Shown here: piece after piece, positions 1-8,483 of the stretch | Numbering within the stretch: the stretch's first letter is position 1 | Layout: the number at the start of each line of letters is the position of its first letter | NCBI RefSeq assembly: GCF_013408425.1 | Contig: NZ_JACBYV010000001.1 | Coordinates: 5,084,001 to 5,148,000, forward strand | Source of the DNA: Pseudomonas flavescens | GTDB lineage: Bacteria > Pseudomonadota > Gammaproteobacteria > Pseudomonadales > Pseudomonadaceae | Reading direction: 5' to 3' | Length of the DNA: 64,000 nucleotides | Position numbers and translations under genes: made by a program | The notes under the pieces: model-generated | What the model saw: only the letters and a program-made list of their open reading frames with translations | Databases searched by the model: none | What the model was told of the DNA's origin: nothing

Positions 1-550
1 CGCCTCTGACTTTCAGTTCGGCTTCTGCATCGAGCGAATAACGTGCGCCGGCCTCGAGGCGGACGGTGTAATCGGACGTCAGGTAGTTGTAGCCGATGCC
101 GGCCTTGGCAAAGGGGGCTTTGCTGGTCAGTTTGACGTTGGTATCAAGCGGGCCGGCATCGTCCTGCTCGATGCGACCCCAGTCATAGCCGCCGCCAACG
201 ATGAAGTCGATGTAGTTGTTGGTGCTCAGCGCGGCACGCAAGCCCAGGTCGAGGTCGGCACGGGCTGCCTGGTACTTGTCGTCGTCTTTCTTGCGGTACT
301 GGGCTTCGATGCCCGCTTGATAGATGAAGCCTTCATGGCCCGTCAGCTTGTTGCCGAAGTTATAGAACAGACCGCCCTGATTCAGACGCTCCTTGTCGCT
401 TTCGCCAAAGGTGCTCAGCTTGTACTGATTGTGCGAGCCGATGACGCCGATGGTGGAGATCGGGTCAGTGATAGAGTCGGCGTAGGCGTGCGAAGCACCA
501 GCGAGGCAGAGGGCGAGTGCGGTTTTCGACGTGATTCCATTGAGTTGCAT
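1..550 (-). CDS. Outer-membrane beta-barrel protein, 5' part only
   Basis: The gene reads leftward and runs off the window edge, so only the first 183 codons are seen. The start is ATG at 550 with an AAGGA-type ribosome site just upstream. The first 24 residues form a signal peptide ending in SHAYA, followed by alternating polar/hydrophobic strands rich in Tyr, Gly and Asp (for example NYIDFIVGGGYDWGRIE), as in small outer-membrane barrels. I cannot assign a family or substrate. The exported barrel character is an inference from strand pattern and signal peptide. Confidence 0.6.
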   Translation of the reverse strand, partial: MQLNGITSKTALALCLAGASHAYADSITDPISTIGVIGSHNQYKLSTFGESDKERLNQGGLFYNFGNKLTGHEGFIYQAGIEAQYRKKDDDKYQAARADLDLGLRAALSTNNYIDFIVGGGYDWGRIEQDDAGPLDTNVKLTSKAPFAKAGIGYNYLTSDYTVRLEAGARYSLDAEAELKVRG

Positions 551-754
551 GGCTGAATCCTTGGCAGTCTGTTCATGTGATGGCGTGCACCCATTCGATG
601 CGGTGCACGCCGATGGACTGCCCACTTGCACAAGTTATTCGAGTAGCCCGACGAACGGTCGTAAGTGGTTGTTTCGGATCAGATATGAGTGTGCTGGATA
701 GAGGCGTAGATGACCGATTGGTCAGCTTTTTCGAGCGCTTCATTCGACCCGCCT

Positions 755-774
755 CCAGGCGTTGATACGCCTGG
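755..774 (-). terminator. Possible hairpin downstream of the CorC-like gene
   Basis: A 7-bp inverted repeat (CCAGGCG / CGCCTGG) with a 6-nt loop lies just after the stop codon of the leftward gene that ends at 787. No T-tract follows, so it may be only a weak terminator or an mRNA 3' end stabiliser. Confidence 0.35.
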
Positions 775-786
775 GATGCGCGTCGA

Positions 787-2127
787 TCAGTCGAGTTTGA
801 TGACCTTGGCCAGCAGGATCTTCGGGCCCTTCATCTTCTTGACGATCAGGCGAAGGCCGGCGACCTCGAGTGATTCCTCTTCCTCGGGCACCCGCTTGAG
901 GGTTTCGTAGATCAGCCCCGCGAGGGTTTCCGCCTCGATATGGTCGAGGTCGACGCCGAGCAGCCGCTCCAGCTTGAACAGCGGCGTATCACCGCGCACC
1001 AGCAGCTTGCCGGGTTGATAGGCGAGGATGCCGCGCTCGGCCTTGCGGTGTTCGTCCTGAATATCGCCGACCAGGGCTTCGAGCACGTCTTCCATGGTCA
1101 GGTAGCCGATGACCTTGCCATCGGCTTCCTCGACCAGCGCGAAGTGGGCGCCGCCTTTGCGGAACTGCTCCAGCAACTCGGAGAGTGGCAGGTTGCGGTT
1201 GACCTTCTCCAGGGGGTGCATCAGCTCGCTGAGGCGCAGGGTCGAGGGCAGCATTTCCAGCAGCGACAGGTGCAGCAGCAGGTCCTTGATATGCAGCACG
1301 CCGACGAACTCGCCAGCGGCCTCGTCGTAGATCGGGTAGCGGCTGTACTTGTGGCGACGGAACACGCTGAACACTTCATCCAGCGAGGCGTTGAGCTCGA
1401 GGTAGATCAGGTCTTCGCGGGAGTTGGCCCAGTCCACCACGTCCAGCTCGCCCAATTCGACCGCCGAGGCGAGCACGCGCATGTCCTGGTCGGTCGGGTC
1501 GCTGGCACGGCTGGAGTGCAGGATCAGCTTGAGCTCATCGCGGCTGTAGTGATGGTCGTGGTGCGCCCCCGGCTCGCCCTGGCCGGCGATACGCAGAATG
1601 GCGTTGGCGCTGGCATTGAGCAGGAAAATCGCCGGGTACATGGCCCAGTAGAACAGGTACAGCGGCACCGCCGTCCACAGCGACAGCAGCTCGGGCTTGC
1701 GAATCGCCCAGGACTTGGGCGCCAGCTCGCCGACGACGATGTGCAAGTAGGAAATGATGAAGAAGGCGGTGAAGAAGGCGATGCCGTGAATCAGCTTCTG
1801 CGACTCGATGCCGATGGAGGTCAGCAGGGGTTCGAGCAGGTGGGCGAAAGCCGGTTCACCGACCCAGCCAAGGCCGAGGGACGCCAGGGTGATACCCAAC
1901 TGGCAGGCCGACAGATAGGCGTCGAGCTGGTTGTGCACGGTACGCAGGATGTGTCCGCGCCAGCCATTCTCCTGGGCCAGGGCTTCGACCTTGGTGGCCC
2001 GCAGCTTGACCATGGCGAACTCGGCGGCAACGAAGAAGCCGTTGAGCAGCACCAGAAACAGGGCGAACAGCACGAGGCCGAAATCGGCGAAATAGGTGGA
2101 GAAGGAGACGCTCGTAGAGGGATCCAT
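787..2127 (-). CDS. CorC/HlyC (CNNM-type) hemolysin-family membrane protein
   Basis: This 446-residue inner-membrane protein has the layout of the DUF21/CBS/CorC_HlyC family: an N-terminal DUF21 region with several membrane segments (about residues 10-165), a CBS-domain pair (about 215-335) and a C-terminal transporter-associated domain (about 355-440). Family members are linked to divalent cation (Mg2+/Co2+) efflux; the 'hemolysin' name is historical. The start is ATG at 2127. It lies downstream of phoR on the same strand, separated by about 90 bp containing a hairpin, so co-regulation with phosphate genes is uncertain. The ion transported cannot be told from sequence. Confidence 0.85.
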   Translation of the reverse strand: MDPSTSVSFSTYFADFGLVLFALFLVLLNGFFVAAEFAMVKLRATKVEALAQENGWRGHILRTVHNQLDAYLSACQLGITLASLGLGWVGEPAFAHLLEPLLTSIGIESQKLIHGIAFFTAFFIISYLHIVVGELAPKSWAIRKPELLSLWTAVPLYLFYWAMYPAIFLLNASANAILRIAGQGEPGAHHDHHYSRDELKLILHSSRASDPTDQDMRVLASAVELGELDVVDWANSREDLIYLELNASLDEVFSVFRRHKYSRYPIYDEAAGEFVGVLHIKDLLLHLSLLEMLPSTLRLSELMHPLEKVNRNLPLSELLEQFRKGGAHFALVEEADGKVIGYLTMEDVLEALVGDIQDEHRKAERGILAYQPGKLLVRGDTPLFKLERLLGVDLDHIEAETLAGLIYETLKRVPEEEESLEVAGLRLIVKKMKGPKILLAKVIKLD

Positions 2128-2186
2128 GGGGAGTTCGTGTGACCAGATATTGCTAAAGGGTGGGGCTTGGGACTGTGCTTTGCAAT

Positions 2187-2207
2187 AGGGCCTGGGTCAC
2201 AGGCCCT
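2187..2207 (-). terminator. Hairpin after phoR
   Basis: Perfect 8-bp inverted repeat AGGGCCTG/CAGGCCCT with a 5-nt loop, 8 bp beyond the phoR stop. There is no long T-run, so it is a weak intrinsic terminator or a 3' end stabiliser between phoR and the CorC-like gene. Confidence 0.45.
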
Positions 2208-2214
2208 AAAGTAG

Positions 2215-3522
2215 TCAGCGCTCGCGCTGCGCTATCTGGGCCGCCGGGAAGTGACAGGTGAACAGGCTGCCCTTGCCGACGACGCTGGTGATGTCCAGTT
2301 GGCCGCGGTGGCGCAGCAGCACGTGCTTGACGATCGCCAGGCCCAGACCGGTACCGCCGGTGTTGCTGGCACGGCTGGAGTCCACCCGATAGAAGCGCTC
2401 GGTCAGCCGCGGCAGGTGCTTGGCCTCGATGCCCGGCCCGGTGTCCTGCACGGACAGGTGCGCGCCCTGTTCGTCCTGCCACCAGCGAATGCGGATTTCG
2501 CCTTCGGCCTGGGTGTACTTGACCGCATTGAACACCAGATTCGAAAAGGCGCTACGCAGTTCCGACTCGCTGCCCTTGAGCCTGACTCCGGCGTCGGCGT
2601 CCAGGCTGATGCGGTGGTTATGCTCCGCGGACAGTGCCTGGGCATCGGTCTTGATTGCCAGCAGGAGTTGCTCGACCGGCACGGGCTGGTTGTCGGACGG
2701 GTAGTCGGTGGCTTCCAGTTTGGCCAGCAGGAGCAGATCGTTGAGCAGGCACTGCATGCGCGAGCCCTGTTGCTGCATCTGTTGCAGGGCACGGCGCCAG
2801 CGCGGATTGATCTCGTCGACGTTGTCCTGCAGGGTTTCCACGTAGCCGGAAATCACCGTGAGCGGCGTACGCAACTCGTGGGAAACGTTGGCGACGAAAT
2901 CCTTGCGCATCTGTTCGAGCTGATGCAGCCGCGTCACGTCACGGACCAGCATCAGGTGTTCCTGATTGCCATAGCGGGTGATGTTCAGTTGCAGCTGCTT
3001 GCGCGGGTTGACCGGCGAGGGCAGCTCCAGCGGCTCGAGGTATTTGCCGCGCTCGAAGTATTCCTTGAAGCGTGGATCACGTACCAGGTTGGTGATCGAC
3101 TGACCGCTGTCCTGAGGGGTTTTCAGGCCCAGCAGGGTTTCCGAGGCCTTGTTCCACCATTCCAGATTGCCGTGGCTGTCGAGCATGATCACGGCATCGC
3201 GCAGGGCCGCGGTGGACTCCTGGACACGGTCGATCACCGCTTGCAGGCGGCCGCGGGCACGCTGGTTGCGACGTTGCAGGTGATAGATGCTGTCGAACAC
3301 CTCGCCCCACAGGCCGTAGCCGTCTGGCGGTGGTTCGTCGGGCTGGTGATCCTTGAGCCAGGCATGCAGGCGCAACAATTGGCTGAGCGTCCATGCCAGG
3401 TGAATGGCCAGACCCAGGGCCAGTGCCCAGGCATACTGGCCGGTGATCACGCCCAGCACCAGACAGGCGGCGACCAGTAGCAGCAGGCGGCGGGTTATGG
3501 CGCCGCGCCAGTTGCTCGTCAC
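2215..3522 (-). CDS. phoR: Phosphate regulon sensor histidine kinase PhoR
   Basis: A 435-residue histidine kinase that partners PhoB and senses phosphate status through the Pst/PhoU system. Two N-terminal membrane segments (about residues 10-45) are followed by a PAS-like region (about 95-195), the HisKA box NVSHELRTPLTVISGY with the phospho-acceptor His near residue 213, and a HATPase_c domain with the N box (NLVFNAVKYT), G1 (DTGPGIEA) and G2 (GGTGLGLAIVKH). No other in-frame ATG fits, so the start is taken as GTG at 3522, giving the usual PhoR length. It follows phoB by 52 bp on the same strand, the standard phoBR operon order. Confidence 0.95.
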   Translation of the reverse strand: MTSNWRGAITRRLLLLVAACLVLGVITGQYAWALALGLAIHLAWTLSQLLRLHAWLKDHQPDEPPPDGYGLWGEVFDSIYHLQRRNQRARGRLQAVIDRVQESTAALRDAVIMLDSHGNLEWWNKASETLLGLKTPQDSGQSITNLVRDPRFKEYFERGKYLEPLELPSPVNPRKQLQLNITRYGNQEHLMLVRDVTRLHQLEQMRKDFVANVSHELRTPLTVISGYVETLQDNVDEINPRWRRALQQMQQQGSRMQCLLNDLLLLAKLEATDYPSDNQPVPVEQLLLAIKTDAQALSAEHNHRISLDADAGVRLKGSESELRSAFSNLVFNAVKYTQAEGEIRIRWWQDEQGAHLSVQDTGPGIEAKHLPRLTERFYRVDSSRASNTGGTGLGLAIVKHVLLRHRGQLDITSVVGKGSLFTCHFPAAQIAQRER

Positions 3523-3574
3523 GTTGCGCTCATCCGTCCGCGTGTCCCTGTCATGTTGCGCTCCAGGCTGCCGG

Positions 3575-4264
3575 TCAGCCCTTGGTGGAGAAACGATAAC
3601 CGGTGCCGCGCACCGTCTGCACCAGATTTTCGTAGGCTTCGCCGAGCGCTTTGCGCAGGCGGCGGATATGCACGTCGACGGTACGTTCTTCGACGTAGAC
3701 GTTGCCGCCCCATACCTGGTCGAGCAGTTGGCCGCGAGTGTACGCGCGTTCCTGATGCGTCATGAAGAATTGCAGCAGGCGATATTCGGTGGGCCCCATT
3801 TCCGCCGGCTTGCCGTCGATGGTCACGCGGTGGCTGATCGGGTCGAGCAACAGCCCGCCCACTTCGATCGGGCCCTCGCTGTCGCTGGGGCCGGCGCGGC
3901 GCAGTACCGCTTTCAGGCGGGCGACCAGCTCGCGGGGCGAGAAGGGCTTGGTGATGTAATCGTCGGCACCGACCTCCAGGCCCTGGATCTTGTTGTCCTC
4001 TTCGCCCTTGGCGGTGAGCATGATGATCGGGATGTCGCCGGTCAGCTCGTCGCGCTTGAGGCGTCGGGCCAGCTCGATGCCGGAGGTGCCGGGCAGCATC
4101 CAGTCGAGCAGGATCAGATCGGGTTTGCGATCGACGATGATGGCGTGGGCCTGCTGGGTATTTTCCGCTTCCAGGCACTCGTATCCGGCCATTTCCAGCG
4201 CTACCACGATCATTTCGCGGATCGGCGCTTCGTCATCGACGATCAGGATGTTCTTGCCAACCAT
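3575..4264 (-). CDS. phoB: Phosphate regulon response regulator PhoB
   Basis: A 229-residue OmpR-family regulator. The receiver domain (residues 1-120) carries the acidic pair in [12 protein letters not shown], the phospho-acceptor in [10 protein letters not shown] and the conserved Lys in TKPFSPREL. The C-terminal winged helix (about 130-228) has the typical [16 protein letters not shown] recognition helix. Phosphorylated PhoB activates phosphate-starvation genes through Pho boxes. A Pho box lies about 55 bp upstream, consistent with autoregulation. The start is ATG at 4264. Confidence 0.97.
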   Translation of the reverse strand: MVGKNILIVDDEAPIREMIVVALEMAGYECLEAENTQQAHAIIVDRKPDLILLDWMLPGTSGIELARRLKRDELTGDIPIIMLTAKGEEDNKIQGLEVGADDYITKPFSPRELVARLKAVLRRAGPSDSEGPIEVGGLLLDPISHRVTIDGKPAEMGPTEYRLLQFFMTHQERAYTRGQLLDQVWGGNVYVEERTVDVHIRRLRKALGEAYENLVQTVRGTGYRFSTKG

Positions 4265-4317
4265 GGGTCGAGCCTCAATTCATTCAACTGTCATGCGGCG
4301 CATTAGATAACGGAATT

Positions 4318-4335
4318 ATTGCAGCGATATGACAG
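4318..4335 (-). promoter_or_regulatory. Pho box upstream of phoB
   Basis: On the minus strand the 18 bp read CTGTCATATCGCTGCAAT: a perfect CTGTCAT heptamer, a 4-bp AT-rich spacer and a second heptamer matching 5 of 7 positions. A plausible -10 element (TCTAAT) follows about 10 bp further, as at PhoB-activated promoters where the box replaces the -35. It fits autoregulation of phoBR. Confidence 0.65.
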
Positions 4336-4376
4336 CCGTGCGGCAAGGCGAGGCGCGGCGGGCGCTGCGCAAGGTC

Positions 4377-5267
4377 CTAGCGCAGGGCGTAATCCAGCAC
4401 GATGCCGATGAAGATCGCCAGGCCAGCCCAGTGGTTGTGCAGGAATGCCTGGAAGCAGACCATCGGCTCGCGTTCGCGAGTCATGTGAAATTCCCAGGCG
4501 AAACAGGCAGCAGCGGCCAGCAGGCCAAGGTAGAAATACAGGCCCAGCTCGAAGCGCGCACCGGCCAGGCACAGGCATAGCAGTGTCAGGCCCTGCAGGC
4601 CGAGGATGATCACCCGGTCGGCGTCGCCGAACAGGATCGCCGTGGATTTCACGCCGATTTTCAGATCGTCCTCACGGTCGGCCATGGCGTAGTAGGTATC
4701 GTAGGCGACGGTCCAGATCACGTTGGCGAGCAGCAGCAGCCAGGCGGCCACCGGCAGGCTGCCGGTTTCTGCGGTGAACGCCATCGGCATGCCCCAGGAG
4801 AACGCGGTGCCCAGCACCACCTGGGGGTAATAGGTGTAGCGTTTCATGAAGGGGTAGAGCGCGGCCACGCCCAGTGCACCGAACGACAGCCAGACGGTGG
4901 TGGCATTGGTCAGCAACACCAGGCCGAAGCTGAGGGCGATCAGCACCGCGAACAGGATCAGCGCTTCGCGGGCGCTGACCCGCCCGCTGGCCAGCGGGCG
5001 GGCCTTGGTGCGACTGACATGGCCGTCGAAGTTGCGGTCGGCGTAATCGTTGATCACGCAGCCCGCCGCGCGCATCAGAATCACCCCGACCACGAAGATC
5101 ACCAGGTTTCTGGTACTCGGTACACCCTCGGCAGCGATCCACAGTGCCCACAGGGTCGGCCAGAGCAGTAGGTAGATGCCAATCGGCTTTTCCAGGCGCA
5201 TCAACTGCACGAAGTCCCATGCCCGTGGGTGCAGGCGGTTGAGCGATTGCAGCAGGCGGGTGTACAT
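4377..5267 (-). CDS. ubiA: 4-hydroxybenzoate octaprenyltransferase UbiA
   Basis: A 296-residue integral membrane prenyltransferase that attaches the polyprenyl chain to 4-hydroxybenzoate in ubiquinone synthesis. It has about eight hydrophobic segments and both Asp-rich motifs of the family: [20 protein letters not shown] (about residues 72-92), which binds prenyl pyrophosphate-Mg2+, and [12 protein letters not shown] (about 190-201). The start is ATG at 5267. It sits downstream of ubiC on the same strand with a 68-bp gap, so the two consecutive ubiquinone steps are co-located. Its 3' end faces phoB across about 110 bp. Confidence 0.97.
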   Translation of the reverse strand: MYTRLLQSLNRLHPRAWDFVQLMRLEKPIGIYLLLWPTLWALWIAAEGVPSTRNLVIFVVGVILMRAAGCVINDYADRNFDGHVSRTKARPLASGRVSAREALILFAVLIALSFGLVLLTNATTVWLSFGALGVAALYPFMKRYTYYPQVVLGTAFSWGMPMAFTAETGSLPVAAWLLLLANVIWTVAYDTYYAMADREDDLKIGVKSTAILFGDADRVIILGLQGLTLLCLCLAGARFELGLYFYLGLLAAAACFAWEFHMTREREPMVCFQAFLHNHWAGLAIFIGIVLDYALR

Positions 5268-5335
5268 CGTCGGTTTCTCCTGGCGGGGTGCGCGGATTAT
5301 ACGGGCGCAGGCACCGCGCGCCAGGTGTGTCGGCG

Positions 5336-5875
5336 CTAGTGGGCGGCGAGCCAGAACGCGGGCAGGAACACTTCGGCGACCAGCACCGCCAGACGGTCAC
5401 GGCGAAAACATGAGCGCCGCGCCCACAGTCCCTGATGCGGGTTGTCTGCAGGCAGCCAGGCGGCCGGGTAATGACACACCTGCAATGCGCCTCGTTCGAA
5501 GGCCTGGTCGCTGAACAGCAACTCGCCAAGGGAGCGGCTACCCAGCTGCTGCAAGTCGAGGCCGGAGTCGGTCAGCGCCTCACGGGCCGCTACGCTGCGA
5601 GCGAACACCCAGGGCTCGGCATTGCCGCGCAGATGCACCTCGCGCACCCAGCCAAGGCTGCCAGACGGCACATCGAGCGCGGCGCACTCGTCGTCACGCA
5701 GTTCCAGCCAGCCTTCACGCAGCGGGATGACGCTGAAACCGCCGTCGGACAGTTCGCTCAGCCGACGGGTCAGCGAGCGCTCGTCGAACAGCCAGGCGCA
5801 GATGGTGGCTGATGGCGCGGGCTGCAGTTGATCGCGGGACAGCCAGTCTGGCGTCTGGGAGGCGGAACGGGGCAC
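5336..5875 (-). CDS. ubiC: Chorismate pyruvate-lyase UbiC
   Basis: A 179-residue soluble enzyme converting chorismate to 4-hydroxybenzoate and pyruvate, the first committed step of ubiquinone synthesis. Recognisable family features are [12 protein letters not shown] near residue 28, [18 protein letters not shown], the PWVFARSV strand and the C-terminal EVFLPAFW. The product feeds UbiA, encoded immediately downstream. No in-frame ATG lies near the expected N-terminus, so the start is called as GTG at 5875; the exact start is the main uncertainty. Confidence 0.93.
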   Translation of the reverse strand: MPRSASQTPDWLSRDQLQPAPSATICAWLFDERSLTRRLSELSDGGFSVIPLREGWLELRDDECAALDVPSGSLGWVREVHLRGNAEPWVFARSVAAREALTDSGLDLQQLGSRSLGELLFSDQAFERGALQVCHYPAAWLPADNPHQGLWARRSCFRRDRLAVLVAEVFLPAFWLAAH

Positions 5876-6028
5876 GGTGCGGATTCGCGATATGGAGATG
5901 CGCGAAGTCTAGCATGGGCATTGCCGCGGGTTTCGGCCTGCCCCGGCGTTCGTCGCGTGTGCTTGGCGCGTCCTGGCATTTGCGGTAGCGTGCCCGCGCA
6001 ATGACCGTGACTACGCCGGAGAGCGTTT

Positions 6029-6196
6029 ATGAAAAAGTGGCAATGTGTGGTCTGCGGACTGATCTACGACGAGCGTGATGGCTGGCCCGATGACGGCATC
6101 GAGCCCGGCACCCGCTGGGAAGATGTGCCGGAAGACTGGCTGTGCCCCGACTGTGGCGTGGGCAAGATCGACTTCGAGATGATCGAGATCAACTGA
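6029..6196 (+). CDS. rubA: Rubredoxin
   Basis: A 55-residue iron protein with two Cys-x2-Cys knuckles (CVVCG at residues 6-10 and CPDCG at 39-43) that hold one Fe(Cys)4 centre. The [21 protein letters not shown] core is typical of the AlkG2-type rubredoxins. It passes electrons from the reductase encoded 33 bp downstream to acceptors such as alkane hydroxylase or oxygen-scavenging enzymes. P. aeruginosa has two tandem rubredoxin genes at this locus; only one is present here. The gene is too short for many ORF callers. Confidence 0.95.
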   Translation: MKKWQCVVCGLIYDERDGWPDDGIEPGTRWEDVPEDWLCPDCGVGKIDFEMIEIN

Positions 6197-6229
6197 GCCC
6201 TCGCGAGACCAACCCAACAGGAACGAGCA

Positions 6230-7378
6230 ATGAGCGACCCCGTGGTAATCGTCGGCACCGGCCTGGCCGGCTACAACCTGGCACGTGAATTTCGCAAGCT
6301 GGACAGCGAAACGCCGCTGTTGCTGATCACTGCCGATGATGGTCGTTCTTACTCCAAGCCGATGCTGTCCACCGGCTTCGCCAAGAGCAAGGATGCCGAT
6401 GGCCTGTGCATGGCCGAGCCCGGGGCGATGGCCGAACAGCTGGCTGCCCAGGTGTGGACCCACACGCGGGTTACCGGTATCGACCCGGGGCACCAACGCC
6501 TGTGGATCGGCGAGGAGGCGGTGCCATACCGTGATCTGGTGCTCGCCTGGGGCGCCGAGGTGCTGCGCGTGCCCATCGAGGGCGACGCCAGCGAGGAGTT
6601 GTTCACGGTCAACGACCTGCACGGTTACGGGCATTTTCGCCAGGCGGCACAGGGCAAGCGCCGCGTGCTGATTCTGGGCGCCGGCCTGATCGGCTGCGAG
6701 TTCGCCAACGACCTGTCGCTCGGTGGCTACGAGGTCGATCTGGTTGCACCCTGCGAACAACTGATGCCGGCCCTGCTGCCGGCCGAAGCGGCGGCTGCCG
6801 TGCAGGCGGGGCTGGAGGCATTGGGCGTGCGCTTGCACCTGGGGCCGGTGGTCAGCCGGCTGCAACATGCGGGTGACGGGCTCGAGGCGCATCTGTCCGA
6901 TGGCCGGTCGATCGCCTGTGATCTGGTGATCTCTGCGGTTGGTCTGCGCCCGCGCACCGATCTGGCTGCCGCTGCCGGCCTGGCCATCAACCGCGGCGTC
7001 ATGGTCGACCGCCAACTGCGCACCTCCCACGCCAATATCTACGCACTCGGCGATTGTGCGGAGGTCGACGGTCTCAATCTGCTCTATGTGATGCCGCTGA
7101 TGGCCTGCGCCCGTGCACTGGCGAAAACCCTCAGCGGTACGCCGGGAGAGGTGACCTACGGGGCCATGCCGGTGACCGTGAAAACCCCTGCCTGCCCATT
7201 GGTCGTGTCGCCACCACCGCGTGGAAGCCATGGCAACTGGACGGTCGAGGGCAGCGGTGCGGATATACGGGCGCTATGCCACGACGCCTCTGGCGCCCTG
7301 CTGGGGTATGCGCTGACCGGCGCAGCGGTTCAGGAAAAACTGGCACTCAATCGTCAACTGCCGGCCCTGCTGCCCTGA
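6230..7378 (+). CDS. rubB: Rubredoxin-NAD(+) reductase
   Basis: A 382-residue FAD flavoprotein that reduces rubredoxin with NADH. Two Rossmann motifs are seen: the FAD-binding [17 protein letters not shown] at the N-terminus and the NAD-binding [17 protein letters not shown] near residue 145. The second FAD motif is [13 protein letters not shown] (about residue 267). The start is ATG at 6230 with an AGGAACGAG ribosome site. It lies 33 bp behind the rubredoxin gene, so the two form an operon. It resembles the chromosomal AlkT-type reductases. Confidence 0.93.
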   Translation: MSDPVVIVGTGLAGYNLAREFRKLDSETPLLLITADDGRSYSKPMLSTGFAKSKDADGLCMAEPGAMAEQLAAQVWTHTRVTGIDPGHQRLWIGEEAVPYRDLVLAWGAEVLRVPIEGDASEELFTVNDLHGYGHFRQAAQGKRRVLILGAGLIGCEFANDLSLGGYEVDLVAPCEQLMPALLPAEAAAAVQAGLEALGVRLHLGPVVSRLQHAGDGLEAHLSDGRSIACDLVISAVGLRPRTDLAAAAGLAINRGVMVDRQLRTSHANIYALGDCAEVDGLNLLYVMPLMACARALAKTLSGTPGEVTYGAMPVTVKTPACPLVVSPPPRGSHGNWTVEGSGADIRALCHDASGALLGYALTGAAVQEKLALNRQLPALLP

Positions 7379-7518
7379 GCGTTCTGTCGCCTGCTCGACA
7401 AAATTGCCTGATTTAGCCTGAAACGGGGCTGGCGAAGCCCTCTGGAGCGTGCCATTCTCCCCATGCCTGCCGCAGTGTAGAGCTGTCGCGGCGCCTTGGC
7501 GCCGCATGGCACGGAACA

Positions 7519-7531
7519 CAACAACAACAAA
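7519..7531 (+). promoter_or_regulatory. CA-rich leader (possible Hfq/Crc site) before the HU-like gene
   Basis: The leader contains CAACAACAACAAA about 18 bp upstream of the ATG at 7549, which fits the AANAANAA pattern bound by Hfq with Crc in Pseudomonas. Its position next to the ribosome site would suit translational control. This is motif-based only. Confidence 0.35.
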
Positions 7532-7548
7532 CCGTAAATGAGGCATTT

Positions 7549-7821
7549 ATGCGCAAACCCGAACTCGCCGCCGCTATCGCGGAAAAAGCCGATCTGACCA
7601 AGGATCAGGCCAATCGTGTACTCAACGCCGTTCTCGAAGAAATCACCGGTGCACTGAACCGCAAGGACAGTGTGACGCTGGTCGGCTTCGGTACGTTCGT
7701 ACAGCGCCATCGCGGTGCTCGTACCGGCAAGAACCCGCAGACCGGGGAGCCGGTGAAGATCAAGGCCAGCAACACCGTCGCCTTCAAACCCGGCAAAGCT
7801 CTCAAGGACTCGGTCAACTGA
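7549..7821 (+). CDS. HU-family nucleoid DNA-binding protein
   Basis: A 90-residue basic histone-like protein of the HU/IHF superfamily. The sequence starts MRKPELAAAIAEKADLTKDQ and carries the beta-arm signature GFGTFVQRHRGARTGKNPQT (about residues 46-65) that intercalates in the DNA minor groove. It dimerises and bends DNA, shaping the nucleoid. This corresponds to the HU gene found beside the rubredoxin reductase in other pseudomonads (named differently between species, so no symbol is given). A 110-bp inverted-repeat element follows its stop codon. Confidence 0.93.
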   Translation: MRKPELAAAIAEKADLTKDQANRVLNAVLEEITGALNRKDSVTLVGFGTFVQRHRGARTGKNPQTGEPVKIKASNTVAFKPGKALKDSVN

Positions 7822-7827
7822 GCCCTG

Positions 7828-7937
7828 GGGTCTGCTGACGTTTCAGCGCAATGCTGGCAATCACGGAATGTGTGAAAACTACTGCGCTCAGTCATGCGGG
7901 TGTTGAAAGCCGGCTGTTCCGAAATGTCAGCAGACCC
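7828..7937. repeat. 110-bp element bounded by 19-bp inverted repeats
   Basis: The left arm (7828-7846, GGGTCTGCTGACGTTTCAG) and the right arm (7919-7937, CCGAAATGTCAGCAGACCC) are inverted copies matching at 17 of 19 positions, separated by 72 bp with no open frame. It begins 6 bp after the HU-like stop. This could be a miniature inverted-repeat element or REP-like unit, or it could act as a long-stem transcript end for the HU mRNA. Confidence 0.6.
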
Positions 7938-8041
7938 TCGTCTGGAGCTGGCGCTAGCAATGTCCCCAGGCTAGCTGTCAGGCTTGCGGTAAGTCGCTAC
8001 AATCGGCGGCCTCCGTTTTCTCCGCCCAAGCAGGCCATGCC

Positions 8042-8431
8042 ATGAAATTCCGTTTTCTTCTCTGGATGCTGGGCCGTCTCATGGCCAAGGCAAGCCGTGA
8101 CAATCCGGCATTCCGTCAGCAACTGGAGGGTCGCGATCTGGTGTTTCAGTTGCATACGCTCGATGGCAAAGTCGCTCGTCACTTCGTCGTCCGTGAACAG
8201 CGCGTCAGCAGCAAGCGCGGCATGGCCAGCGAGCCGGCCTTCGCCATCGGCTTCAAGGATTCACCTTTCGGCTTCGCCACCCTGACGGCGAAGAACAAGC
8301 AACTGGCCTTCATGCAGGGTATCCAGAACAAGGACATCCAGATTCAGGGCAATCCCGCTCTGGTGATCTGGTTTCAGGGTCTGACCAAATACCTGCGTCC
8401 CAAGCGCCCGGCCGACAAGAAAGCGGCCTGA
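8042..8431 (+). CDS. Small conserved protein, SCP2-like fold suspected
   Basis: A 129-residue protein with an N-terminal hydrophobic/basic stretch (MKFRFLLWMLGRLMAKASR) followed by a soluble domain ending in lysine-rich KRPADKKAA. The pattern of charged strands followed by GNPALVIWFQGLTKYL recalls SCP2 sterol-carrier-like domains, in which that region forms the closing helix, but this is a weak resemblance. It is a conserved neighbour of the HU/recG region in pseudomonads as I recall. The start is ATG at 8042. Function is not recognised. Confidence 0.6.
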   Translation: MKFRFLLWMLGRLMAKASRDNPAFRQQLEGRDLVFQLHTLDGKVARHFVVREQRVSSKRGMASEPAFAIGFKDSPFGFATLTAKNKQLAFMQGIQNKDIQIQGNPALVIWFQGLTKYLRPKRPADKKAA

Positions 8432-8448
8432 TCCAGCGGAAAACCTTC

Positions 8449-8475
8449 GCGGCCACGCGCAGCGCGAGTGGCCGC
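8449..8475. terminator. Hairpin between converging genes
   Basis: GCGGCCAC and GTGGCCGC form a perfect 8-bp stem with a further GCGC/GCGC pairing inside the loop. It sits in the 52-bp gap between two convergent genes, where a bidirectional terminator is expected. No clear T-tract is present. Confidence 0.45.
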
Positions 8476-8483
8476 AGCCGCTA

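Noticed and set aside
551..786. Small open frames between the outer-membrane protein gene and the CorC-like gene
   Set aside because: Frames of 60-70 codons here have no ribosome site, no domain, and unusual composition; the region is treated as intergenic.
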